64,000 nucleotides of DNA. Origin: Dipetalonema caudispina. Lineage: Eukaryota > Nematoda > Chromadorea > Rhabditida > Onchocercidae. A model generated the notes under the pieces. The model ran no database searches. It was not told the origin of the DNA and saw nothing but the letters and a program-made list of their open reading frames with translations. The DNA is taken from the NCBI GenBank assembly GCA_013365325.1, contig JABVXV010000249.1, positions 1-64,000 of the forward strand, in the 5' to 3' direction. This document shows positions 13,301 through 26,617 of this stretch, piece after piece (within the stretch, counting starts at the first letter, position 1; each line of letters starts with the position of its first letter). The translations under genes were made by a program, and so were the position numbers.

Positions 13301-15188
13301 CTCTCAATAGGACTAAATTTGCATATAGAATTGAAGAAGTTCGTTTCTAATTGTTCATAAAAATAGAATAAAAGAATGAAAGAAAAAAAGATGCTTTTGT
13401 CAAAACTTCAAATCAATTTAATTTTGCTAAATTTTCAAAAATGTTAACCAATATCATATTCTTCCATATAGTATGACTGCTCGAAATTGGAACCTTCCGG
13501 AACAGCAAAAACACGCATTTTAAATTCTAAATCCTGGACTGAGCATGATAAATTAGTCCAGGTTATTTTCAAGTAATCAAAGCAACGGGGAAAGATGTAT
13601 GGCCTTGGTAGGCTTATTGAGATTTCATCTGTTTGCTGCAGCTTAATCGTTTTGATTACCTGCAATATGAAAAATAGAACTAGAGTGGTAGTTTTTCAAA
13701 AAAAAAGAACTAATGCTATAACTAGACTTAATAATTTTTCCAAAATATTAAGCAGTGTAAATTATTAAAAATAGGACAACAAAGTTGTAATGGAATGTCA
13801 AGGATGATTCAAGATTAGACAGGTAACAATGAAATTCGATTTAGTCATAGTCTAAGATTAGAAATGGAATGGTTTTATAAAATTTACAGCCATATGAAAA
13901 TGTTTAAAAAAATTGACTGCAAAATGTAGCAGAACAATGAAATGAAAAAGAGAGATCTCTCCGTGGTTTCAGTGATATTAATGATTTCCTGAGAATACTC
14001 AGTAAATACTGTCGGGAAACATTTATAATGCGATAGAAAAATACCTATTTTCTAAAAATTCCATCGAAACGAAAGCTCATTTCAGCTTGTTTTTCATTTT
14101 CCATCTAATGACAGCGCCGATACATATCTATCGATGGCTTATTTCACTTATGTCTCTTCAAATGCAAAAGAAGAGGAAGTTTTTAATTAGCGAAGATTGC
14201 ATTTTTTGCAAACCGATCGCCCTACACTTCAGTATTGATGAAAGAAGAACATTTACGATGCTTATCATCCGAATTATCACGTTTTAAATTCGGACGGGGA
14301 CACAAATCACGTTGATTTAAAAGAGTTTAAAATGACAATCGCTAAAATTTGTTTGAAAAGCTTCATAAAAGCCAAAAATATGCTATCTATCTTCATTAGC
14401 CTAGCTTAGATTAAGCCAGACATCTAACATGTCGATAAGGTTTTATGATATATTTACCGACAACTTCAAACAAGTTACAGTGATATTAAGTTGGATTTCG
14501 AATTTTTAATTATCGTGTAAATACATGATTATTTCAAGATTTAATTAGTTTGAGAAATTAATAAATAACGCGAGAGAAAGAAGAAACTAATTATACTAAC
14601 CTGCACTATCCATCTACCATTCATTACAGTAATTCTATAGATTCCCGGAAAACATAAATGATGGCAGGGGAATAATACTTTTTTTCTCAGTGGTACCTCA
14701 GCTTCAGTCTTAAATTTCAATTCATTGGTTTTTCCAGTGTTTATTGTAGATGGAGCGTATTGTAAATGCAGCGACAAATTCAGTTCACTACAGAGAACGT
14801 TAGAATTGAATTCTATTGCCAATGATTGACAAATAATTGGATTTTCCGGAACTTTCCAAAATTTTTTCTCAACTATAACCGAAAATTTGAAGATTAGAAT
14901 ATTATCAATTAGCAGTTCATAGTGAGTGGATGGAAATCCAAAACATCTACATGGAAATATTGCATTTCCCATTGCATTTAGTGAGCAAATGGAATAATTC
15001 ATATGACGAATTCGAAGGAAGCTTGCTCGAGGACTGTAAAAAGGCACCGCGGTGAAAAGAAGAACTTCATGAGGAAAAATAAATTCTTGCGACAGATTAC
15101 TACTTAGCAAATCGATTCTATTAGCAGAAAGACTTCGATCAATCAGTACAAATAAAATTGAAATGAAGCATGAGAATACAACAAGCAT
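7350..15188 (-). CDS. Single-pass membrane protein with thrombospondin type 1 repeat and CUB-like domain
   Basis: Model (exons, transcription order): 15188-14601, 13659-13449, 12213-12073, 11839-11764, 9661-9570, 9494-9273, 9210-8999, 8533-8406, 8337-8084, 7603-7350; about 725 residues, phases close throughout. It starts with a signal peptide (1-22). Residues 23 to about 350 are beta-rich with scattered cysteines and match no family I recognise. A cysteine cluster (C-R-C-G-K-C-W-G) comes just before a clear TSP1 repeat (about 376-430: W-x-x-W-S-x-W-S-x-C-S-V-S-C-G-x-G). Next is a CUB-like domain (about 445-557), a membrane helix (about 579-608), a basic stop-transfer (R-K-V-K-W-K) and a roughly 115-residue tail with an acidic Tyr-rich patch (D-Y-D-Y-Y-E-P). 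Family knowledge: TSP1 receptors such as nematode MIG-21 or vertebrate THSD1 act in migration and adhesion, but orthology is not shown. The junction 8406/8337 is the least certain. Confidence 0.72.
12391..12407. repeat. Poly(A) tract, 17 bases
   Basis: Uninterrupted A run inside intron 2 of the TSP1-protein gene (on its template orientation a T run). No retroposon body or target-site duplication is visible around it. Confidence 0.9.
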
Positions 15189-18100
15189 AACAGGACATTC
15201 ACGAATAGGAATAGAAAAAGTTCAACAGTTGCGACGATGAAAATTAAATATCAGAAGGTGGCAGTAGGATGACATCTCATTGCCATCACTGTGATTTTTT
15301 ATATCACTGTAATGAATGGCTCGGAATGGAATGTAAATTATGCGTGTCATTAACAGAAATGACTGATTCCTTACTGTACAGGATTCACCTGAAATTTTGC
15401 AAAATGTTAATTTTAAGAGATCGTATAATTGTATTAAAATCACAAGAAAATCAATCAGAATCATTTCTAGGAAGAAGAAAAAAACATCAGGAGCCAAAAA
15501 GTTGGAAATTCAAAGATTAACAAAGTCGAAGCCTTTTAATAAGAATTTAACAGCTCCATACATAATTTGTCACAAATATTGCATGAGCATCAGAGCGCAA
15601 GGATGGTATTGAGATAAGGCCAAGTGCCCAGCACAACCAGACAATTCAAGAATGGTCTATTTCTAAAAGCCACTTCATAACTCTATCACCGTAGTAAGGA
15701 AGCTTTTCTTTGGCCTATTAGCTTGGGCTATTTCCACGCACATTTCCAGCAGATGTCTGCCTCCCTAACTTTCCGAAAAGGAGAAGAAAAGGGAAAAGAT
15801 GAAATTGATATTGAATTTACCATCCTTCAGATGACACTTTACTCTACGACAATCAACAAGAGGTTATTTTGTCCGAAGTAAGCAATCAATAGATATATGT
15901 AAAATTTGCTCGGTATAACTGAAAGCAGTGTCAGGTTTACTGCAAACGACAAAATGATTGCATGACATCATTCTTCAGTATTATAAAATCGTTATTACTT
16001 CCAAATACGGTTATGAAATATATCGACCAAATTTCATAGCAAAACTTTAGAAGAGATCGAACAACCAATTGAGGCAATTATGCAAATTTCATTTTAAGAA
16101 GAAAAATTAACTGAATTTTTTTTCAACAAAAAATTTGCCTTTTATTCAAAAAAATTTTAAATAACCACTTTTGCCAGTGACAGCAGAGAAATGATGAATT
16201 AATTCAGTTAGGAATAAAGAATGGCAGTTGTTTGATTATGCAACAATGAAGGTGCTGAAAGAATAAAGTCTGCAATGGACATTAGAGAGAGTAAGTTTAA
16301 TTACATGTCAATATCAATAGCTTCTCCAATGCTTTTAAAGTGGAATAAAACTGGAATAGGAAAGGTGAAGTGGGATCAGAGGTACAATCCAGTTATTGTC
16401 TTAGAAATCAGTTAAATGAACCCAAATTTTCATTACTTTTTACAACTGACGTAAATAACCGTAAGAAATCGTTAGAATCAATTTCATTGTGAATTTGCAA
16501 CGGATTTGAGCATAGAGTTTTGTTGCCGGGTCATTTTGAAGAAGATGAAGGCAATTTTCATCTATTTGGAATTATTCGCAGATTCGACTACATTTCTTTG
16601 ATGAGACGTTATTTTAGGAATTATACCATAAAGTTACGCTATCAAAGAGAATAGTCCTGAAGACAGCATTTAATCAGTTGATTAAAATGCCGCTCACTTA
16701 TTTGTGATAACAGAAATGGCCGAGGAGTCTCTGCGCTTTTGCTCCATTCAGCTAATGACGACCTATGGTGTTGTCGTGGATGTGTCGTAGACTGGGATCA
16801 TTTGGTATTGTTTTTACTTCTCATATGTAAAGATCAGAAGAGAAATGATGCATATTCCTTATGTGAAGACACAACGATGACATCCTGGACAGTAGAAAAT
16901 TTTAGAAATATTTCCTTATTTCTACAGGGAACAAGGTATATGAAGAATAATGAGGCCATTAATGAGAAGTGATAGTGGATAGGACACATAAACAAACTAT
17001 TACATATCCACCTCCTATTTGGAGGCTGTAATAGTTGGCCACAAGAATCTAAGAGAAGAGAAGAATGGACAAGAGGAGGGAGTAGCACATAATGCAAGCT
17101 TCTATCTCTTCTACTTATATGAACATTAGGTGGTATTGGGTGCAAAGACAAGAGGGCAGGATAGGATAAAAATTAGGCTACAAATTAATTGGATTACTAA
17201 CGCAGAATACACCCGCGTCAATCTCATTATCATCATCGCCCCGGGTAATGATCATTAATGTATTGTTGGATAGCCTCAAATTTCAAAATTGATTTATGAA
17301 ATTTGTCTCGATTTAATTCTCACTATAATATTGTGTAACATATTATTTAAGACTTGGATCAGATAACTTAGACTAACTCAAAATATTGGTTATATCCTAC
17401 GGATCTCCACTGTGATGCATATTCAGCAAATTAAAAACAGAACTTCTCTATTCCCATAGGAAATGTAAAAGAAATGCTTATTATAAATTATTCTAAACTG
17501 ATTCTCATCATAAAATTATAGATGGAATTGATAAAATGTGCTTATTTTATTTTATTTTATTGGAATAAAATACTCGGAATTTTTTTACAGCTTCATGCAT
17601 TTTATTTTAGGGAACAAAATTTCAACTTTTCATTAAAAGTTTTTTAGAATTATGAATTTCGACATACATATTTTCACACAAGTCAGACATGATTTTATTT
17701 ACCATTTTGAAAAAGGCAAGAATAAGCCCATTGGTTTCAAACAAGGATTTTGAACTATTAAATCAATGAAAATAATTTTCTGTAAAAGGCCCAGAAATGT
17801 TTTTTTGCTCGATCCAATGAATGTTTTTGCTTTATTTTTCTACAACGTTTTTAATCAAATTTGAACATTCATCCATTGATTTCCACAGATCGTAAGGTAT
17901 AATAATTGTAATTTGCTATCACAAAGCGATAAAAAATTGCATCATAGAAGGAAAGAATGTGTGAGTTAACTGTAAGCATCCATTTTTAACTTTTGTTACT
18001 TCACATTCAAATTTCAGTATAATTGCAGCTATGCGTTTCATATTTCTCAAAACATTATATCTTATTCATATAGAAAAAAAGTCGACTGCCCACTGCGAAA

Positions 18101-19834
18101 TGTGAAACATCAAAATCTGACAATCGCCTGATGTGTAGCTATTTGTTAATTTTTCAATTACTGACTAGCTCAATAAAAGCCTTCTTGAAATTTAACGCTA
18201 GCAAAAATTAAAATTGTAAAATTTGTTAGATAAACTTTTATCTTTTAAATAATCACAACTCGTTGATATACTACCATGCTGATAACACTTATTGTCTATT
18301 ATATTTTAGCTATTATACGAGTCGTTGAAAAGGATGTTTTTGTTCCCTTTTTTTATAATAAAACGGCCACGTGACTGTGATTTATTTTCAAGGAAGCGTT
18401 AGCTTCTTATAACGATCAATTGTTATAAGGCTTTTTAGACGACAGGTAATGTTTTGACATTATGTAATTCATAAGAGAGGGAACCTTAGCCTATTTAAGC
18501 AACTTTCAGTAACTAATATTAATGAAGTGAGAAAAGGAGTGACTTAATCTTTAGCTGATAGATTATTCGTATTCCATAAACCGAGCGAAACGACAAATTT
18601 CTTTGAATATCAATATATATCTTTATTAGAAATATGATGCGATTAGTTATAAATTTTGATGAATAAATAAATTGTAAACATTTTCAAAAATTAATCTGTG
18701 TGAATTTTCATAATAGTCATTTAAAAGAAAAAAAAAACCGTACTGACCTCATTTCTGATACTAACGATGTAATATTGTGTATATATTGACAATGATTTAA
18801 TAAATTAATCACAGTTAGATTTGGATTTGAATTACTATTTCCTCAAACAGAATAATTTATTGATGGGTTAACTCTTGTAGGAAGTTATTGTGAATTAACT
18901 ATATGTGCATTTGGAACTCAATACTGGAAATTGAAGTTCAACTGAATGATGATTAGGGGAAAATTATATTATTTGAAATTCTTCTTCCATTACCAGATGG
19001 CTTTTTCAAAATTTTAATTTCTACTCCGCTGAAGCGCTTATTACTATTTCTTTATTCTCAGCATCTGTGCCTTCTTTCCGTCTTGTTATCATCTAATTTT
19101 AATTAGCCTTTTAGATTGTCGTAACGTATTGAAAGATAGTTGGATCAATAGTATCAATGGAAATAGTGTTGGAGCATTACTAAGATGTGATTATACATCG
19201 AGTTTAATTAGCTTCAAGCCTAGTTATTCTGATTTGATTTCATAATTGCTCAATTAATACCATGAAATATGGAGTTTTTTTCATTTAATGAGTTAACATA
19301 GCCTGACAATAATTTTTTCTAACTTAATTTCAATAGCTAAGTCATAGTTCAGCAATTCATTTGTAAAATTACAGCTGCTAGCTGCATGCATATTCCATCT
19401 TGTAATATTAACGATATGTAAAATACGGCTATATCTATAACTCAACATTTCCACACTAAAAACTTGCTGTGGCGTAATGGTAAAGCAGTGATAAATTGAC
19501 CCAGCATATAAGATACAATTGTCACATTTCTTTTTTGTGAGTTTAATTACAGTATCGAAACAACATTTACTAAATACGGCCATCACTTGCATTCAGAAAT
19601 TATCAAAAACTTCTTAGAAGTTATAATAGCATAGAGAACTAATGCGCACTTTAAGATGAACAGTTTAAAAGGTTGGAAATTTTTTTAAATGGATACGACA
19701 AACAAATTAGTGAAAATGAGATATGAAACGAGAAGAAAAATAATTTTATAGTATCATCTCAGCAAGTAATAACCATCACAATTGATAATGAATCACTTCT
19801 AATTTTATCTCAAATAAGTAGCAGTGATATACAG
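15189..19834. other. Intergenic region upstream of the TSP1-protein gene, downstream of tra-3
   Basis: About 4.6 kb. No exon with supporting domain or splice logic was found on either strand. Open frames at 15222-15612, 16739-17151 and 19293-19592 are low-complexity or lack any recognisable motif. A (TTTTA)n stretch lies at 17542-17560. The promoter of the leftward TSP1 gene should be near 15200. Confidence 0.55.
17542..17560. repeat. Short (ATTTT)n microsatellite
   Basis: Four units of a pentamer of the form ATTTT in AT-rich intergenic DNA. Confidence 0.7.
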
Positions 19835-22800
19835 TCATAAATACAATGGATCATCATAGGATTGTATGGTTACACTTAGAGTACCAATTGGATGATCTTC
19901 AGCAACAATATCATATTCCAGAGTTCGCGTATTATTATCAACATGTTCCACAATATGTACTACACCCAAAGTGCGGTCACGAATTGTTCGATCTTCTACC
20001 AATTCTATTAAAAACTTATGAGTCATATCTCTCCTAAAATTGTTATAATTGCAGATCTGAATATTTGTTCAAACTATTTGTGTAATATCTTAATATCGAA
20101 CAAAGTTTAACATAAGTCGTTGAAGTTTCAAGTAATTCCTACTGATTATAAACAACAAACTAATGATGATATAGTCATGGTATTGCTCTTAAACCAACAG
20201 TTATGTGCAGCTGTTACAATTTGATTGTTCAATTAGCATCTAAACTTTCTCCCTATACAGAAAAGGAAAAGTTATTTTTAGTTATAAATTTAATTCAAAA
20301 CATAGATGGATGGTATCGGAAGCCAAACCTATAAAAGATGAAGCATTGGTTCCAGAAGACTTTGGTACCTTCAGCTGTTCTCGTTCGTACTGTTTCTTTA
20401 TCACAACTGATAACAACATATGTACGCATCGCTATAGTAATAAGCAAGTTAATTAATATATCTCTCACATGTTGTACTGTAAGTTTGCAAGAATTAATAT
20501 AAAGTAGAAAATATTATAGTCGCAAATAAGAAAGTGCCACGATGACAAATGATACAGAAAGTTTAGCGAAAAAAGTAGATCATGTGAAAATGTGCAAATT
20601 TTTGGATTGCGAAATCAAAATTCTTCGATTGGTAAACAACCAAATCAAAATTGAACCCTGAACTTGTGTCAATAAACTGAATCTAAATAATTTAAGCGTT
20701 CGTTAGTTATTTGACAAGTTGAAATAATCTTCCCGATCTTGAAAACTGGTTAATTCTGATTTTGCTCAGAAAATTAACAAGCAAACCTTCATTTTTATTA
20801 TTCAATTTCGCACCAACAACAGTAATTCGAGCAACGGAGTTCACTTTTTTACAAGAACACAATTCTCGACTGGGTGTATCTTGCTTAAGTGCTCGAGGGG
20901 CGATATTTCGTTCCGAATAAATTCGAAGCAAAAATTTAGCAAATTCGCGGGGTGCAAATGTTGTCGGAAATAGGATGTAACGGCCTTGTCGTAAATTTTG
21001 ACAGTGTAAATACACTGAACGACCATAGTTATAATCTGATGTTACCTCTGGATTTATCGCCTGGAAAGAAATTCATCTCCTTTCACAAACTATTTATCCT
21101 TTCAAATAGCTAAATATCCCTTAATTCCAAGTTGCTGAAGAATCAGACTTATGCTCTAAACAAACTGAAATTACTGATAGGTTCTTTACTGAAATGATCT
21201 AAGATTGTACGTCTTCTACTCGCAACATTTGGATTCAAAGTTTATCTAACAGATAAAAAATAGCACTTGATATCTTCTGCAAAAAAATACGATTTTACCT
21301 TCTGAACAGGTAATTTGTGATGGAGTAACGAAATAGCAAACCTGATGTATCCTGTAAATCCGATTATCTTCTACTCTCATCAAATGCATCCCAATAGTCA
21401 CCAGTGGTTCATGGTTTTTCTCACCTTCATTCTTCACTTGTTGTGTTAATGCGAATCGTACTTCAGAATCGTCAATATCAATATCAAATCGATACTGAAA
21501 CATTGCAGTATTTTGGCTATTAAGCTCATTAATCAAATTCATTTTTAAGTAAATTCAACTCGGTAATTCGAACTCATTTTATTAGCCTGAAATAAATTTA
21601 TGAGTAACAATAATAACAAAAGAAAGGTTTTTTCTTTCCACACTATTTAAGAACAAAAAAAAATTGGTTTTTGAATGCGTTGAAGTGTTTTAGTTCGTAT
21701 TAGAAATTAAAATTAATGTTAAAATTAAATTTATGCCAATAAAAAATGGAACATACTCTTGCATCCGTCATATATTTTTTTGTCACATTTATCGCAATAG
21801 TACCGCTATTCTTTAATTCCATTCAAAATTTTATTCTCAGCAGAATCATAAGACTTTTCATAAATTTTGCAAGAATTTTTGAAGGGATTTCGTCTTTATG
21901 GATATCAGAGAAAATGTCGAAACCTGCGGATTGCAACAAAATGTTGCAATGAAATTGATACATCCACCCGCTCGATCATTTCGTGCACCTCGTTTCGCTT
22001 CACTTGACTTCCATTCGCCGAAAAATTTCCATTCATAAAATTTAGGGCCAAAGCTGAACAGCGAGGTATTGAAAAGCTGACATACGCTGAGATCCGTAAA
22101 ATAGCGGATGAACTCATTCCATGGCATCCTACAAATATCTGTATACATTTAAAGCTCTGTAGTGACAATAGCAGTAGTAATTTGAAAAGTCTCAAACAAG
22201 TTGAGAGTATTTCGTCTTTGCTTACAAATACATTCATTTAGAATCTAATCATCATGTAATCAAATGATTTAAATAAATAGCAGGAATGAGTACCAAAATT
22301 CGCCATCTTCCTCAACAGTAATACCAAGCTCCTTCTTATGTTCATCTGTTACCTGAAAATTTTTTTCCACTTCTATCAAAATAAGAATTTCTTGAAAAAA
22401 CCTGTTCTTTTTCAAAGTAAAATAATTTAAAAGTTTTCAAAAAGCAGTTTTTGAAGTTATTCCCATGGCGCATCAGTTAGACAACGCTGGGATACAAATT
22501 AAGATTTATCAGGCAATTTTGAAAATGTTTAGGAAGCGTGCTACTGAAATTTCAGTCACTTAATCAACAACTCCTAAAAAATCAAATGAAGTGGAGAAAT
22601 GACTCATTATTCAACATATTGCGTATTTAGAAGTAATCCAATAAAGAAATCCTACGATATTATGACATTAATAATATGTTCGTCGCATTTGAGGCAAAAC
22701 ATTGAAAGTTACTGAAAAGAATCATACCTGTTCCCATTCTTGTGATCCATCAGACCAAGGTCCGTTCCACTCCTTTTCACCCCACGGATTTTGCAAACGT

Positions 22801-25800
22801 ATCATCATCTGACGGTCCACCGTAGTGAAAAATAAAAATGAACGGCTTTTGGCACTGATTTCGATGAAGCGTACTGCGGTTACTGCATATGCGTGACCCT
22901 TTACTAGACCACATTCCAATGTTTGTTCAATCTCTTCCTTATTTTTAGCCTTAAAAAAAATTTCAAAAAACTTCAACGGTTCAAGATATTGAGCTTAAAG
23001 CCTTTTTGAGAAAAAAATTTGTTTTTTACAATTATATTTTGACTGATAAATCACTGATTGAAACTTGGCTTCATTAGGGAGAGGGATGGAAAAGCGATGA
23101 GTTTTTATATTTAAATAGTTTTCTTCCAACTAGCAGCAATTATCAAGTAGATTATTTAGCGTCTGATTCAAATAGTGAACTATCGAAATGTTCATTTTTA
23201 ATGAGCATTTTATTAAATTTTAATTCATGGATAACTGAAAGCTCCAACTATGAAGAAACTTTTATCTTAATGTTGGCAGTGATTTCCGAGCAAATCGCGA
23301 TCCTATCAATCCAGCCAGAGAATCTGACAAATTCGCGAACTTTTACCAATACAATTAGGTTGTTTTAGCTAGCTTATCATCTAGCTTACTTTCAATTCTT
23401 TTCAATAAATTTAAATTTCATTCTACAGTTTTCGAAATAGCACGGAAACAGCGAACAACTTTGGCACTTAAAAATAGGAGATATTTCTTAAAGTAATCTT
23501 GAAATTTCACTCATTAGACGTTGATAACTTCAAAAGAACGTCTTTTAATGACGTGAACAAATCTAATTTGTTAAATAATCAAGAATCTGAAGCAACTACA
23601 GACCAGTGCATATCCATAATGTATCAACGTCACCATTTATGTGTTGAAATAAATGATAGGAATAAAATTAGTTACTAATTAATAAATAACTGTTTTTGTT
23701 TCTTCTTATGAAATTTCCCTAAAATTTACTTACATTTACTTATTCATCGTATAATTTTGAACACACAAAAGTAAAACAAGCTTACGCATACTGAATTTTG
23801 GAATTTAAATTGATAAAAAAAATTTGAACCAAATCATGCCATTTTTATAAAAGAGTGGCAATATCGCCTAGTATAATTATCATCATACATTGAGCGTACA
23901 GCGATTGCAGCGACGATGAGCGCCTGCTGATCAAAAGCTTTTTTGATTGTATGAAACAATTTTCCCGAGGAATCAGTGGAATCGTTCATTAGCTGTTTTT
24001 GGATATTAATTGTTTCCGCTACGCCACCTGATATATCCTCCAATGCATCAGATAACTGACCGCCAACTAAATTCTCATAACAACCATATAATCTGAAATA
24101 CAAAATTTCCATGTCCATTTATTACAAAGTACCTGCGAAGACAATGCAAATGATTGCCTACCAAAATTCGATCACAGATAAAATAAGAATGTATGAATTT
24201 CGTCCTTCTACTGAAGAATGTGATGTGAAAATGGTATGATTTGATCAAATATTAAAGACAGGATGAAGAGAGCATAAGCAGCGATAAACTTTTAAGCAAT
24301 GATCACTGATTACTGCAAAAAGTTAGGTAAAAATGTTCAATTTAAGTTTAACCATCATTTAGAATAGTGAACTCGACTACTGAAAATATATTATATCTCA
24401 AATTTCATCATTGTGTAAATTGCTGTTTGGAGAAAAGTTGCAGGAAAAAATCTGTTCAGAAAATCACTACCACAGAAGAATATGTTGAACTTTGCCGATG
24501 TTACTGTAAGTAAGAAAAAACAAACTTAGCAAAAGCTTTTTCGAGCAAAGCACTCCAAAATTCATTGGATGATTTTGATCGTGCAAACAGTAATTTTCCA
24601 TCTCGAGTTGGTAATAAATCATCAATAACTATTTCAATCCACTTATCGAAACGCCAGAAACAAAAGCGAAATATACCACAGTAATTATTACTGTCTGTCC
24701 ACTCTTGTCCAGTGGCATCCGGCACTACCTAAATTCATTCCGGTATTATTTACTTCATGATTAAATTAGCTAGGTCTCATATTAGCTGGTAGGACAGTTA
24801 TTATCATCCCAATAATATCAAAGCTATTTTGTCCTTAATCTCTTCTGCTGGATCAATGGTCAAAAAAGAAGTAGATAACTTCGAAAAGAAACTTTTTTGA
24901 GCAGTGCTTGGTTGTGTGTAAGCGCAGAACAAGCAGACACGAACCAACAGTTACCAAGTATACCTTGAGTTACGTCATTCGCCGTAGCACCTTCCACAAA
25001 TAACTGTGGATTGTCAACAATTTCCTGCAATTCTAATCTTGAAATATGAATTAAATTTCTTCATATTTCAATCATATAAGCTTACCTCTTCTTTTCCTTT
25101 GCTACCTTTGCGATAGAATAACTAATTGTTTCCGTTTTTGAATTATTTCAATTAAGGTGTTTGTAGGAATATATGAGAAACTTTTGAAAATTGAGTTGCA
25201 GCTAAATTTCAAAATTAAACCATAGTGAAAATTTAAGATGCATATAGGTTAATTGATAACATAAGTAACAATTGCACTAATGAGAGGTAATTGGCTCAAT
25301 TTCACAGTACAATCTATTATTGCTGTTATTCACAGCAGATTGTCTAGTCATACGAATTGGTTAAATACAAATTAATAAATTCCAGAATTAAGAACTTCTT
25401 CTATTCTATGGTTTGTGCAGTTAGTTTGAATAATGAAGTGGTAGGAAGGAGATTTAATTGATAAATGATTTGTACGAAAGAATTAGTAAAGGAAATGATG
25501 CAAAGAGGGACTTTGTTCGATAAATGAGGTCATTGTTATTATTTTTCTGATCATAAGAAGTGGTATGTAATATTGTCTGCGAGACAGCTGAAGGGTTATT
25601 CAACTGGGTGACTGGAAAAGTAGTGAACCGGCAAGCAAGTAAGATGTGAATTAATGATAGTAAATGTCAGACTTCTATCTAAGTAAAGGTTTTCATGTGT
25701 TGAACTTTAATGTTTACCGATATGTTCCCAAGTTGGAATAATTTCTCCAAAACGTTCATTTACTTGTTCGCAGGAAAGAAAAAAAAAAGTCCGCGAAAAT

Positions 25801-26617
25801 CACCAATAAATTAATGCCGGCATTTTTTCCTCCGCATTGTTCATGTCGCCAAAAATCAAATTTCTATGCATTAGTGGAAATCGTAAGGCATTGTTTATAC
25901 AATTTGTAATATGTTTCGCTGTAAGAATGCAGTGATTCAACCGTTAAGTGGCGTGAACAAAACGAACAGATCGATGGGAAGAGACTGGAACTGATGATCA
26001 CTACTGGAGTAGAAAAAGGTGACGAAGTAGTTGAAATGAACGAAGCAGTGGATCAACCATAAGAGTCAATCAAACTATAATTATAGCAAGAGTTGGACTT
26101 CCTGTAGTTTTATATTATGTCAGATAATAAAGGTTTTGTGTGTTAAACTCAAATTTTCGTGACAGGAGCACTTGTTAATATTGGTTATGAATATACAACT
26201 AATTTAAATTTTAAAAATTGAAAGTTACATTAATTAGGTTCAAAATAGAGTTTTGTGCTCAAGTGAAGTTGATGGATAACCTTCAAAAACTTTGTTAAAG
26301 GTTAATAAAGTAGCGGGCAGCAGACAGTTGTCTTTCTCTTAATGAATGAACAATTTAGCCATTTAGTTATACTTGTTTTGTTTTTAGAAAGAAAATCATG
26401 AATGATTCGAAAAGTTGTATTACGGATGTAAAAGTAAAAAGAAGAAATTACTTACACCTGGTCGTCTCCATATGATATCAATTTCTGGATTAACCGGTCC
26501 CAGAAACAGGGAATCGTTGGTGGGCGGAAACTGGACATCCACAAAAAGCTGTTTCTTTCGAATACATTCCGCTTTTAGACGTCGATAGTTTTGTGCATGA
26601 AAGTATCGTCTTCTCAT
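19835..26617 (-). CDS. tra-3: Calpain of the TRA-3 / calpain-5 type
   Basis: Eleven exons in transcription order, all phases closing: 26617-26456, 25024-24893, 24728-24526, 24092-23900, 22949-22728, 22352-22294, 22128-21924, 21494-21342, 21060-20787, 20431-20329, 20033-19835; 634 residues, matching calpain-5/TRA-3 (about 640). Domains: cysteine protease core (about 25-325), calpain beta-sandwich domain (about 325-490), C-terminal C2 domain (about 505-630), no EF-hands. The triad is intact: Cys80 (G-N-C-W-F-V), His249 (K-G-H-A-Y), Asn284 (L-Q-N-P-W-G). Family knowledge: these are calcium-activated cytosolic proteases, and C. elegans TRA-3 cleaves TRA-2 in female sex determination and also acts in necrotic cell death. 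Sex-determination function here is only inferred. The ATG at 26617 is chosen because it aligns with the family N-terminus; the same frame stays open upstream into a hydrophobic stretch without an ATG. Confidence 0.94.

Noticed and set aside
15222..15612. Overlapping open frames on both strands upstream of the TSP1-receptor gene
   Set aside because: Lys/Ile/Ser-biased, no domain, no ATG-splice structure that continues.
19293..19592. 99-codon minus-strand frame downstream of tra-3
   Set aside because: Several cysteines but no recognised pattern, signal peptide or splice partner. It is probably chance in the 3' flank.
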